This document shows positions 16,449 to 25,296 of a stretch of 64,000 nucleotides of DNA, piece by piece. Source of the DNA: Acidobacteriota bacterium (GTDB taxonomy: Bacteria > Acidobacteriota > Blastocatellia > Pyrinomonadales > Pyrinomonadaceae). Every line of letters begins with the position of its first letter. The stretch's first letter is position 1. A program made the position numbers and the translations under genes. The notes beneath the pieces are model-generated. The model did not search any database. It saw only the letters and a list, made by a program, of their open reading frames with translations, and was not told the origin of the DNA. The stretch is from contig JADKEF010000003.1 of assembly GCA_016718135.1 (NCBI GenBank), positions 186,001 through 250,000 on the forward strand. Direction: 5' to 3'.

Positions 16449-17473
16449 ACAGCGTTCCGGAAAATCTGATCTCGCTGGAAGACGTTCGCGTTGAGTACAG
16501 TAGCCGACCGTCGCTGTTCGGTTCCGGGCAATCGGTGCGGGCGGTGGATGGCGTTTCGCTTGAAATAAAACGTGGCGAGACTCTCGGGCTTGTCGGAGAA
16601 TCCGGTTGCGGGAAATCGACGCTTGGTCGAGCCGTTCTTCGTCTCACCGAACCGACGAGCGGTCGCGTAATGCACGACGGCGACGACCTTGCTTCGCTCC
16701 AGCCCGAAGAGATGCGAAGGCGTCGGCGACAGCTTCAGATGATCTTTCAAGATCCGTATTCGAGCCTGAATCCGCGAATGACCACCGGGCAGATAATCGG
16801 TGAACCACTAAAAACATTCGACCTTGGCGCAAGCAAAGACCGTGTTCAGACGTTAATGGAAACTGTCGGCCTCGACCGTAGGTTCATCGACCGCCGTCCT
16901 CGCGAGTTCTCCGGCGGTCAACGTCAGCGCATCGGCATCGCGCGTGCTCTCGCCGCCGAACCCGAATTTATCGTCGCCGACGAACCGATTTCCGCCCTAG
17001 ATGTATCGATACAGGCACAGATACTAAATTTGATGAGGCGACTGCAAAAAGAGAACGGACTGACGTATCTGTTCATTTCACACGACTTACGGGCCGTTCG
17101 GCACATCGCGGACCGCGTCGCGGTGATGTATCTCGGCCGCATTGTCGAACTCGCCGATGCAAAAGAACTCTATCGCGATCCGCTGATGCCCTACACGCGT
17201 GCGTTGATGTCATCGATTCCTGTAGCCGATCCTGTCATCGAACGAAAGCGTGAACGCATCATCCTCCGAGGCGATGTTCCTTCTCCGTTCGATCCGCCAT
17301 CGGGCTGCCATTTTCACACGCGATGTCCGTTCGCGATCGACGAATGTAGTCGGATCGAGCCGAGACTTGTTGAGATCAAACCCGGCCACACCGCAGCGTG
17401 CATTCGAATCAGTCCCGGCCATCCGCACATCGGACAAAACGTCGCAAGCGGCCTTGGCGCTCTGACCCAATAA
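16445..17473 (+). CDS. Oligopeptide ABC transporter ATPase (OppF/DppF-like)
   Basis: 342 residues. It starts at TTG 16445, overlapping the upstream TGA by 4 bases, which couples the two ATPases translationally. Walker A GESGCGKS, signature FSGGQRQRIGIA, Walker B FIVADEPISALDVS, and the Cys-containing tail (CHFHTRCPFAIDEC) fit OppF. It should pair with the preceding ATPase. The matching oppB and oppC permeases are not in this window. Confidence 0.93.
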   Translation: MNSVPENLISLEDVRVEYSSRPSLFGSGQSVRAVDGVSLEIKRGETLGLVGESGCGKSTLGRAVLRLTEPTSGRVMHDGDDLASLQPEEMRRRRRQLQMIFQDPYSSLNPRMTTGQIIGEPLKTFDLGASKDRVQTLMETVGLDRRFIDRRPREFSGGQRQRIGIARALAAEPEFIVADEPISALDVSIQAQILNLMRRLQKENGLTYLFISHDLRAVRHIADRVAVMYLGRIVELADAKELYRDPLMPYTRALMSSIPVADPVIERKRERIILRGDVPSPFDPPSGCHFHTRCPFAIDECSRIEPRLVEIKPGHTAACIRISPGHPHIGQNVASGLGALTQ

Positions 17474-17477
17474 TAAA

Positions 17478-17500
17478 GGGAGAGCGTCGAACGCTCTCCC
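17478..17500. terminator. Bidirectional terminator hairpin
   Basis: GGGAGAGCG and CGCTCTCCC pair perfectly over 9 bp around a 5-nt loop. It lies between the convergent oppF-like and DUF2383 genes. A-rich bases on the left (T-rich when read from the minus strand) make it best suited to end the minus-strand gene. Confidence 0.7.
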
Positions 17501-17527
17501 TGAATTTCCGATCCTCTCTCTTTCGCC

Positions 17528-18082
17528 TTAAAAAACGCCGGGCGTAGCCGCCTTGCCGCTTTCGCCGCGTTCGGCGTCACGTAGAGCCTTGACGCGATTG
17601 TGCGCCGCCTGTATTGCCTGTGCCTGCTGGTTGATCACGTCTGCCACGTTTGCGGGCAGATTATTGTGCTGGGCGTCAGCGTAGGCTTCCTTGGCGTAGT
17701 CTTCGCCGCGTTCGCACTCGTTAAGAATGGCTTCTTCGGTACGGCCGGTTACTGCCGATTTCAAATCCATCCAACCGCGGTGAACGGCCCCCGAGATCGA
17801 ACCCGAATCCTCCGGGTCACCGCCTAGTGATCTAACTAGGCCCTGCAGAACACCGGTGAACTCTGCACGCTGCTGCGAAAATTCGTAGAACGTCGTCTTA
17901 AGCTCTGACCGTTCGATGTCTTCGCTGGCCGTCTTGAAACCAAACTGGCCGTCCTTTAATGTCTGGATAAGCCCGTTGAGAGTCGAGATGACCTCATCAT
18001 TCGTCGCTGCCGTCGGAGTGGTATTGGTATTAAGATCGCCTTCTGGCACGATCGGTGTGGTTGCTTCGTAATCGTTGATCAT
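17528..18082 (-). CDS. DUF2383 / PA2169-type four-helix bundle protein, 184 aa
   Basis: ATG 18082 is preceded by a perfect GGAGG; an upstream frame to 18190 is open but has no ribosome site. The N-terminus is a short acidic, Thr/Pro-rich stretch. Residues about 25-140 match the ferritin-like DUF2383 pattern (ISTLNGLIQTLKDGQFGF at the start, ERGEDYAKEAY in the last helix). Such proteins are predicted to be stress-linked, often near envelope or osmotic stress genes, but no reaction is known. No metal-site motif I would trust is visible. Confidence 0.75.
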   Translation of the reverse strand: MINDYEATTPIVPEGDLNTNTTPTAATNDEVISTLNGLIQTLKDGQFGFKTASEDIERSELKTTFYEFSQQRAEFTGVLQGLVRSLGGDPEDSGSISGAVHRGWMDLKSAVTGRTEEAILNECERGEDYAKEAYADAQHNNLPANVADVINQQAQAIQAAHNRVKALRDAERGESGKAATPGVF

Positions 18083-18333
18083 AGTATTGCCTCCGTAAGT
18101 ATCGCGAGTATTTTTAGTTCGGACGTGGGAGCATCCGACAAATACGAGGATATCGGTCGCGAGATGAATTGACCGTATGATATCGAACATTCAATTAAAT
18201 TTCGTTAGAGCGAAATAAAGCCGGATTTCGTGAAAAACTATGCCAATTGGTCGTTTAGGAACCTAAATTAAGTTTTATTTAAATCGCACGCATCGCTACA
18301 TGCGACCGCGACAACCTGTATTTCCGCTGTTTA

Positions 18334-20481
18334 ATGGACGAGAGAGACGAAAATTCGAATCGGAAGACCTTCGAGATGTTATCGGAGGAAAGCGGTCTCG
18401 CGATCGCTGTCGTCGATAATCATCCGCGCGAAGTTTACGTCTCGAACAACAACTCGATCTGCCGCACGCTCAATCCTGATGGTAAATTTTCGCCCGCCTG
18501 TGCCGAGTACTGCGGCAAGGCTCTCGAAATGACCGCCCAGTCGGGCGGCACCGTCGCTTTCGAATGTCACGCAGGGCTCGAATGCCGTGCTGTGCCGGTC
18601 AAAAATCCAAATACGCCGCTGGTGGCGATCGTGGGGAGGACTTTTGTGAGATCTGATAATTACCGCCGTGCAACTCAACGCTCAATGAAGGGTGACTGGA
18701 GAAAGCTGGCTCCCGCCGAGCTTTTTGACAACGTCTTGATGTCGGCTTCGCCGGCCACACTCGACCGAACCGCGCGTCAGGTCGAAGAGTTGATCGCAAA
18801 CGCGAGATCGCAAAAGAAGGCGATAACGGTCAAGACCGATGCTCCGATCCGAACGACGCCCAAGGAAATATCCAATGTGGTTGAACGCTTCAACCGCGAG
18901 ATCCGACGTGACACACCGCCCACCGGCGAGCCTGAACAGATACGCGTGGAGCAGGTCGTCGAGGCAATTCCGGAAGCCCCACCAGCGCCTGTTGTGGCTG
19001 CTCCAGTTGCGGAGAGGCGTTCTCCGCAGACACAGGCGTGGCGTTCGTTCTTTGGCTCACTGCTCAAGAGCGACTACAGCACGGCGTGCGAGACGATACT
19101 TGATTTTGTCGGTGACCGATTTGCCCTAAAGTCGCTCGTCTGGCTCGATCGCCATGATAACCGCCTCGAGAATACCGTCGCGATCGGCGACATGAAGAAT
19201 AGAAAAATTCGCCTCGGTATCGCCGCTGATGACCACAGGTTGATCGAGGCTGCCGAAAGTGAAATACCATTATCACTAGGCGAGCGCTCGGGAACGACCA
19301 AAGGCGTGCGAACGATGAATCTCTTTCCGATCGGCGTCGGCGATGAGATATCGGCCGCGATCGCCGTGCTCGACACGCTTGACTTTGCTGTAAAAACACA
19401 GATCGTAAAGGTTTGCCGTTCGCTGGCTCCGCAGATCGAGATCTTACGGCTGCGATTTGAGGTAAAGGAAGGCGAGGCTCTGACGCTCGCGGTAAAAAGA
19501 TTTGGACAGAATCTGAAGAAGATCGATTCCGACGATTTTTGGCTACGGCTATTGCAAAGTTCAGCCGAAATGATGCGCAGCGAGCGTGCGTCACTGTTAA
19601 TTCACAATGACAGGAGTGAGAAACTCGATGTCAAGGCCGTCGTCGGCGTCAAAGAATGGACCAAAAACAACGGCGAGATCGGCGGACGCGTTGCTCGGCT
19701 TGTGTTTGATAAGAACAAAGCTGTCGCGGTCGCCGACGTTACAAAAACAGGCTTGCCACCGGCAAATCCTGAGCGTCAGTACAAGACAAAATCTTTCATG
19801 AGCTGTCCGATATCGATCGGTGACCGTGCGATCGGCGTGATGAATTTTACTGACAAACCAGGCGGCGAGACGTTTAACCGAAGTTCGATCGACCTCTTTC
19901 AGGCGATCGCGCCCCAACTAGCAGTCGCGATCGACCGTGCGTCTTTCAAACACAAGGCTGGCGAACTCGCTCAAATATCTGTGACCGATTCCCTTACCGG
20001 CCTGCTCAATCGCCGGTACATCGAGGCCCGTCTCGCTGAGGAGATCAAGCGGTCGAACCGACACGGATTTCCGATGAGCTTCATGATGCTCGATGTCGAT
20101 CATTTCAAGTCGTACAACGACGAGTTCGGGCATCCGGCGGGCGACGAAGCCCTGAAACTGGTCGGTGCTGTGATTCGCGACACACTGCGTGGAGCAGACG
20201 TAGCCGCACGTTTTGGCGGCGAAGAATTTTCGATACTTCTGCCGCAGACAACTGCCGAAGAGGCACTTGCGATCGGTGAGCGCATCCGGCATAACATCGA
20301 ACACGCTAATTTTCAGCATCGTCTCGTCACGGTAAGCATCGGCGTCGCGAGCTGTTCGGCCGAGCTTTGCGTGTCGGCCGATCTCGTCTCGGCGGCGGAT
20401 CAGGCACTTTACGAATCGAAACGCCGCGGGCGAAACCGCGTGCTTTCGTTTGAAGAGATCGGAGGCAGGAGAAATGTCTGA
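18334..20481 (+). CDS. Diguanylate cyclase with PocR-like and GAF domains, 715 aa
   Basis: Order of domains: PocR-like ligand-sensing domain (about 10-120, Cys-rich: CRTLNP, ACAEYCGKALEM, ECHAGLECRAVPV), a Pro-rich linker, two GAF-like domains (about 230-370 and 390-540), and GGDEF (about 550-710). The active site is intact: GGEEF at 628-632. The inhibitory I-site RGAD lies five residues before it. It should make cyclic di-GMP from two GTP and be product-inhibited. There is no membrane segment, so sensing is cytoplasmic. The cysteine-rich PocR part suggests a metal, haem or small ligand. The next gene, 116 bases on, is an ATPase/RsbW-like regulator and may act with it. Confidence 0.92.
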   Translation: MDERDENSNRKTFEMLSEESGLAIAVVDNHPREVYVSNNNSICRTLNPDGKFSPACAEYCGKALEMTAQSGGTVAFECHAGLECRAVPVKNPNTPLVAIVGRTFVRSDNYRRATQRSMKGDWRKLAPAELFDNVLMSASPATLDRTARQVEELIANARSQKKAITVKTDAPIRTTPKEISNVVERFNREIRRDTPPTGEPEQIRVEQVVEAIPEAPPAPVVAAPVAERRSPQTQAWRSFFGSLLKSDYSTACETILDFVGDRFALKSLVWLDRHDNRLENTVAIGDMKNRKIRLGIAADDHRLIEAAESEIPLSLGERSGTTKGVRTMNLFPIGVGDEISAAIAVLDTLDFAVKTQIVKVCRSLAPQIEILRLRFEVKEGEALTLAVKRFGQNLKKIDSDDFWLRLLQSSAEMMRSERASLLIHNDRSEKLDVKAVVGVKEWTKNNGEIGGRVARLVFDKNKAVAVADVTKTGLPPANPERQYKTKSFMSCPISIGDRAIGVMNFTDKPGGETFNRSSIDLFQAIAPQLAVAIDRASFKHKAGELAQISVTDSLTGLLNRRYIEARLAEEIKRSNRHGFPMSFMMLDVDHFKSYNDEFGHPAGDEALKLVGAVIRDTLRGADVAARFGGEEFSILLPQTTAEEALAIGERIRHNIEHANFQHRLVTVSIGVASCSAELCVSADLVSAADQALYESKRRGRNRVLSFEEIGGRRNV

Positions 20482-20491
20482 CCCAAACGCC

Positions 20492-20580
20492 GGAAACGCA
20501 GGCGTCCCGCCTGCAAGCGTGGACAATATTCAACTTGGACCGGTGTGGAAACAGGCAGGCGGGACGCCTGCGTTCCCAGC
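20492..20580. repeat. Inverted repeat with GCAGGCGTCCCGCCTG core
   Basis: The left arm (20492-20518) and right arm (20552-20580) share a 16-base core in opposite orientation, with one extra A in the left arm. The spacer is about 33 bases. It fills the gap between the diguanylate cyclase and the RsbW-like gene. Confidence 0.75.
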
Positions 20581-20597
20581 AAGTGGGCAATAGATCG

Positions 20598-22754
20598 ATG
20601 AAGAAAACACTCTCAAAAAGAATATTCGCCCGCGAGGAGTCGTCAAATTTTGTCGGCCGTGATGCGGAGCTTGAGTTTCTGCTGAAACCGCGAAACCGCA
20701 GCGTCGCAGTCCTCGCAACGCCGGCGGCGGGCTCGTCTGAGCTTTTGCTACAAGCTTACGATCGCCTCTTCGATGCGGGTGGCGTGATCCCGGTCTATTT
20801 TGAGATTGCGGCGAGCGATAAGACGGCTCGGGAATGTGCGTTGAGATTTCTTCGCGAGTTTCTTTTGCAAACGGTTGCCTTTCGCCGACGTGATGCGGGT
20901 ATTATCGGTTCGTCGCCTGATATCTGCGAGATCGCACAACTCGCCGTGCCGGAAGACGGATATTGGATCGACCGACTCGTCGAGACCTGTCACAGCGAAA
21001 GCAAACTCAACGACGACCGCTCGTTCATCCGCAACTGCCTGAGTGCTCCGGTTCGTGCCGCCGCGAATGGTGCCCGTGCAATAGTGATGATCGACGGGCT
21101 CGGCACCGCCGCGAGTCTAGACGGCGGCGCGGTATTGGTCGATGACATTCTGGAGATCGCGGGACGTTCGAATGTGCCTTTCGTTCTCTGTGGTCCGCGC
21201 CGACAGATGTATGGTCGTGGTTCATTTGATGTATTAGAACTCGAAGCCTTTTCACTCGAAACTGCCGGCTGTATCATCGAAAAGCTTGCCGCAAAATACT
21301 CCGTCGCCATCAACGACCAAACCCGCGACCTGATCGCCACGCAAACCGGTGGCCGTGTGAAATTCATCAACGCGATCTTGGCGAGCGGCAATGCCCTAAC
21401 AAAATTCGAATACGTCCAGAGTGCTCACACTGATGGGATATTTGGCGGGCGAGCTTCGAGATATCTTGATTCTAAGTTCGTAGGTTCGACGCCCGCTACC
21501 CTTAAGTTACTCGGCGAGACGTTGAATTCGCCAAGCGGGAGCCTTCCGCTCGCATATTGGCGTCGCCATGCGGACCTTTCTACCGCCGCACTCGACCATC
21601 TCCTTGCTTCTCTTCACGCGAACGAGATCGTCAACCTCTCAACCGATCACGTCGCCATCGACATAAATGACACAGTCGTCTGCGACTACATTCGTTCACG
21701 CCATCGGCTGGAGATCGACGGCCAACCCCGTGGGATGGCGGTCGGACTGGCGCTTGCCGAGAATGTGAAGCGTGCCCCGCAATTGATGGCCCGGCTATAT
21801 CGCAAGACGGCGGCGATCGATCTCCGAGATTTGCTGCAGTCCTTTGATGGACGAAGCGTTTCGTCGGCGGTGATAGACTACGCGAGATTTAAGACAGAAT
21901 TGAAAGGTGCGGACGACGAGACGGTCAGAGAAAATCTTGCGGTTGATGACAAGACAGTCCGTATACCCCATGTGGTGTATACGGCCCATACCTCGGCATT
22001 CTATCCCCAGCTAAACGAGGTCTGCGAGACCGAACGCAGCGCGATAGCTCTCGGCTTCTCTGATGACGCCCGTCATGACGAAACCGCCTGGATCGCCACC
22101 GAGATCGACTCAAAACTCGAAGCAAAACGCGATTTGGCCGAATTCTGGTGCGACCGCCTCGAAATGGCCGCCGAGGCGAGCGAGCTCTCAAACTACCGTA
22201 TCTGGCTCATCGCACCCGAGGGCTTTGACGACGAGGCGATGGCTCTGGTGAATGAGCGCAACGCCTACGGCTCGAGCCGACAACAGGTCGAGCTGCTCAA
22301 AGGCATTCTCGACACCGCCGTCGAATCTCCTACAGAGGACGAGACCATCGACGAATACGAGATCGTCGTACCGATGGGCGAAGAGGCAGAAATGCTCGCC
22401 GCACAAACCATCGACGACATCGCCGAACGCCACGCTTTCCCTAAAAAGGCGACCAATCAGATCAAGACTGCAGTAGTCGAGGCTTGCATCAACGCCGCCG
22501 AACACAGCCTCAGCCCCGACCGTAAGATCGTGCAGAAATACGCGGTCGCGACCGGCAAGATCACCATCACCATCTCAAACCGCGGCCTTCGCCTAGCTGA
22601 CAAACAACCAGTTGCCACCGACGATGCAGCCAGCAACGAACGCCGAGGCTGGGGCCTAAAACTCATTCGCGGCCTCATGGACGACGTTAAGATCGAAGAC
22701 ACCGACGACGGCACACGCATCACAATGGTAAAGCGGCTCGCCGCCGTAGCCTAA
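20598..22754 (+). CDS. STAND-like ATPase region fused to an RsbW-type histidine-kinase-like domain
   Basis: 718 residues from ATG 20598; the frame is open from 20535, but that part lies inside an inverted repeat. Residues about 20-280 look like an AAA/STAND-type NTPase: FVGRDAELEFL, then a degenerate P-loop LATPAAGSSE at 38-48 in which the Lys-Thr/Ser is missing, VMIDGL as a Walker B-like strand, and LCGPRRQMYG as a sensor-like strand. The middle (300-570) is helical. Residues about 584-718 are an HATPase_c_2/RsbW domain: VVEACINAAEH (N-box) and GWGLKLIRGLMDDV (G2). It is likely an anti-sigma or partner-switch regulator. The ATPase domain may be inactive. Confidence 0.75.
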   Translation: MKKTLSKRIFAREESSNFVGRDAELEFLLKPRNRSVAVLATPAAGSSELLLQAYDRLFDAGGVIPVYFEIAASDKTARECALRFLREFLLQTVAFRRRDAGIIGSSPDICEIAQLAVPEDGYWIDRLVETCHSESKLNDDRSFIRNCLSAPVRAAANGARAIVMIDGLGTAASLDGGAVLVDDILEIAGRSNVPFVLCGPRRQMYGRGSFDVLELEAFSLETAGCIIEKLAAKYSVAINDQTRDLIATQTGGRVKFINAILASGNALTKFEYVQSAHTDGIFGGRASRYLDSKFVGSTPATLKLLGETLNSPSGSLPLAYWRRHADLSTAALDHLLASLHANEIVNLSTDHVAIDINDTVVCDYIRSRHRLEIDGQPRGMAVGLALAENVKRAPQLMARLYRKTAAIDLRDLLQSFDGRSVSSAVIDYARFKTELKGADDETVRENLAVDDKTVRIPHVVYTAHTSAFYPQLNEVCETERSAIALGFSDDARHDETAWIATEIDSKLEAKRDLAEFWCDRLEMAAEASELSNYRIWLIAPEGFDDEAMALVNERNAYGSSRQQVELLKGILDTAVESPTEDETIDEYEIVVPMGEEAEMLAAQTIDDIAERHAFPKKATNQIKTAVVEACINAAEHSLSPDRKIVQKYAVATGKITITISNRGLRLADKQPVATDDAASNERRGWGLKLIRGLMDDVKIEDTDDGTRITMVKRLAAVA

Positions 22755-22760
22755 GTCAAC

Positions 22761-22838
22761 TTTTCCTCTATGCGTTCTTCGCGTCTTTGCGTGAAAAAAA
22801 GGAGTTTCACGCAAAGCCGCTAAGAACGTAAAGGAAAA
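22761..22838. repeat. Near-perfect inverted repeat of CTTTGCGT units
   Basis: The arms (22761-22796 and 22805-22838) form an almost complete hairpin with an 8-base loop. The right arm is two bases shorter. The units are the same CTTTGCGT type seen at 12578-12674. Confidence 0.8.
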
Positions 22839-22876
22839 CAAAAGAAGACTAGACTATCCTGTCCCTCTTCCCCGAC

Positions 22877-25036
22877 CTATTTGATCTCAAAATTCCTGAT
22901 CTCTGTTGCCTGTTCGCGAGCCAGTTGCTCTTTCTGCTCCGCCAACCCCTTTCTCAGCTTCTCCATCTCTTCAAGCCGTGATTCCTGCTCCCCTGCCTTT
23001 GCAATGTACCTCGCGATCAAAACCTTCGCCTCCGGCGTCTTCGACAAAGCCTCGATGTTCTCACGGAATCGTTTCTGGTCAGCCTCGATCCGCTCGACCT
23101 CAGCGTCGAGGGCCGCCAACTGTCCTTCAATAGCTCCTATCTGAGAACGCAGGTCGATAAGACGTTCGAGTCGCGCGCGGGTAGCGTCGTCGATGTATCT
23201 CCGCGAGACAAACAGCCTGACCTGATCGCCTGTAAGGCTCGATAACGAGTAGGAGTCCATAAGGCCTTGCCGCTCGGTGACGGGCAGATCTACCTTGTCG
23301 AACGGCTTCAGCACAACCCGAAATCGGTAGTACCGGTCAGTTGTGATATTCGGCTTGACCGTTTCATCCGCGAGTCCCCAGTCCTTTCGAACGGGATGCT
23401 CGACGTAGATGACCTTCTCACGATCAGTCTGATTTGTGAGAGTGTACGTCTTCTTTTCGGTTCTGAAATAATGGGCTTGAAACACGCCATTGACCACCTT
23501 AATGAGTTGAGCCGGCCGCGAATCGCCCTTCGTTTCGGAAGAAACTCTTGTACCAAGGTCGAGAGCGAAGGATATGAGCCGTTGCTCCTTCGGCTTAAGC
23601 CGTTCCATCAAAGCCTCTCCTGCATAAGCATCGCGATCAAGAACGGTTAGACTGCCGCCCTCAAATGTCAGCGGTGTAGTATTGGTCAGCATCATTCCGC
23701 CCATCGGACGGTCAGGTCGTGCCGCCTCATTAAAAATCGAGACACGTTCCCCGTCCATTTTCGTCTGGACGATCGGAATCAGTGCGGAGCGGTTCCGCGT
23801 AACCGTCACCGGGTTTGATATGCGATACTCAAAAAGGTCGCCGAGTTCGTTGCCGGTTGCGGCGGTTTCAACGCCACTCTTCTCGTTTGCCAAAGCTTCG
23901 CTTATCGTCGTTTGAACCGACATATAATTGCTCTGCACCATGTCGCGGCCGTTGACCGCAAGTTCGACCTTCCCATCGCCTGTACCCCGGCCGCTTCCAC
24001 TGCCGCTACCGCTTGCCACGCCGTCACCGTATCCGCTGCCTGAACCGCTCTCCGCATCGTAAATCTGCGGATCGAGATTTAAGTCATCTGGTATCGGAAT
24101 TATCGGACGATAGCGATATAGCGGCTTCTGTAGATTCTGAATGAACGAGACTGGCGACCCCGACACGAGCGACATTTGCACGTTCTGCCAATCGTCGTCA
24201 CTTACATTGTCGACGATCGCCCAACCCTGAAAGAACGGCTTTCCTTCAGGGTCGAGCACAACTCGGTAGGTCGTCTTCCAGATCGGAGCGGCAATAACGT
24301 AGCTGACGACCATTTCTCGTTGCCCAGAGCCTTGCGAAGTCACGGAGATCGTTTTTGCATCGCGACGTCGGGTCGAGGCCGTAGCTGATGCGAATTCATT
24401 CAAGTCATTTCGCGTGGCGTCCTCGACCAGTTTGACGCTGCGAATATCCGCTAACTCAAAGCTGGATATCTCGCCAGATTCCGAGGCAATAACGAGAGCA
24501 TAAGAAACTGGCAGCGAAACGTCTCCGTCCTTCTTCGGCGTCGGTTTTCTTTTCTCGATCGTTAAGATCGCCCCGATCGCCGTTCCTTTTGTTGAACTGA
24601 CAACGACCTTCGCTCCTTGCAATTGTGCGAGGACGCTCGCCATGCCGCCGCTCGCCGACTCGGAATCCTGCGACTCGGAATCGACGCTGAATGGTATCTC
24701 CGCAGTCCGAGCCGACGCTGGAGCTGACGAATTATAGCTGACAGCACCGATCTTGCCCTGGCCCAGATCGAGGACAACCATTGATTTTAGGACGTCGTCG
24801 ACCTGTGATTGTTTGAATGACAGATTGACCTCGGCATTGCCGGTGACGATGCCTCGGCGTTCGATATAGGCGACGCCGTTTGAGTAAAGGATGACGCGGC
24901 GGATCGGGAGCGTATTTGCCTGAGCGTTCGCCCCCGCAACCGGCTGAATCGCCGTAACACGTTTGTTTCTAATAGTTTGCGAGATACTGGAAATTGAACA
25001 CACCAATACCATTACGAGGACTAAGCTTTTTCTCAT
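22877..25036 (-). CDS. Exported DUF4139 protein, 719 aa
   Basis: A signal peptide (1-20) is followed by VILYSNGVAYIERRG, the start of the DUF4140/DUF4139 region. Later come VVSYVIAAPIWKTTYRVVLD and the second half LFVSRRYID, as in the family sometimes called mucoidy inhibitor MuiA-like. A Gly/Ser-rich low-complexity spacer lies near 345-375 (GSGYGDG, GSGSGSGRG). The C-terminus (about 630-715) is a predicted coiled coil rich in Glu, Lys and Arg. Expected in the periplasm or cell surface. Function unknown; start ATG 25036. Confidence 0.78.
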   Translation of the reverse strand: MRKSLVLVMVLVCSISSISQTIRNKRVTAIQPVAGANAQANTLPIRRVILYSNGVAYIERRGIVTGNAEVNLSFKQSQVDDVLKSMVVLDLGQGKIGAVSYNSSAPASARTAEIPFSVDSESQDSESASGGMASVLAQLQGAKVVVSSTKGTAIGAILTIEKRKPTPKKDGDVSLPVSYALVIASESGEISSFELADIRSVKLVEDATRNDLNEFASATASTRRRDAKTISVTSQGSGQREMVVSYVIAAPIWKTTYRVVLDPEGKPFFQGWAIVDNVSDDDWQNVQMSLVSGSPVSFIQNLQKPLYRYRPIIPIPDDLNLDPQIYDAESGSGSGYGDGVASGSGSGSGRGTGDGKVELAVNGRDMVQSNYMSVQTTISEALANEKSGVETAATGNELGDLFEYRISNPVTVTRNRSALIPIVQTKMDGERVSIFNEAARPDRPMGGMMLTNTTPLTFEGGSLTVLDRDAYAGEALMERLKPKEQRLISFALDLGTRVSSETKGDSRPAQLIKVVNGVFQAHYFRTEKKTYTLTNQTDREKVIYVEHPVRKDWGLADETVKPNITTDRYYRFRVVLKPFDKVDLPVTERQGLMDSYSLSSLTGDQVRLFVSRRYIDDATRARLERLIDLRSQIGAIEGQLAALDAEVERIEADQKRFRENIEALSKTPEAKVLIARYIAKAGEQESRLEEMEKLRKGLAEQKEQLAREQATEIRNFEIK

Positions 25037-25296
25037 TTTGTTGGATACCTGCCTGTAAGTTTTGCTTTAGATCTAGTCTAAAGGATGAGCGTGACGGCTG
25101 ATTTGGTTGCATCGCGCAAAGCTGCGTGCATCGCGACCGAGACGAACTTCATCCTAACTCAGCCGAAAATGATTGGCAGGGACCGTAGATTGGGAAAATA
25201 TTGAAACTTCCCGCCAAAGATGTGGTATATTAGTGTTTGTTATGCTTCCTATCGCTCAGGAGGCCCTCAGAAGATCAATCCAACCGTCCAATTTCA

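Noticed and set aside
16132..16647. 171-residue open frame on the minus strand over the Opp ATPases
   Set aside because: Arg/Ser-rich shadow of conserved genes on the other strand.
25237..25296. TTG start for the PBP4-type peptidase
   Set aside because: It adds 20 residues with no signal-peptide character; ATG 25297 opens a good signal peptide.
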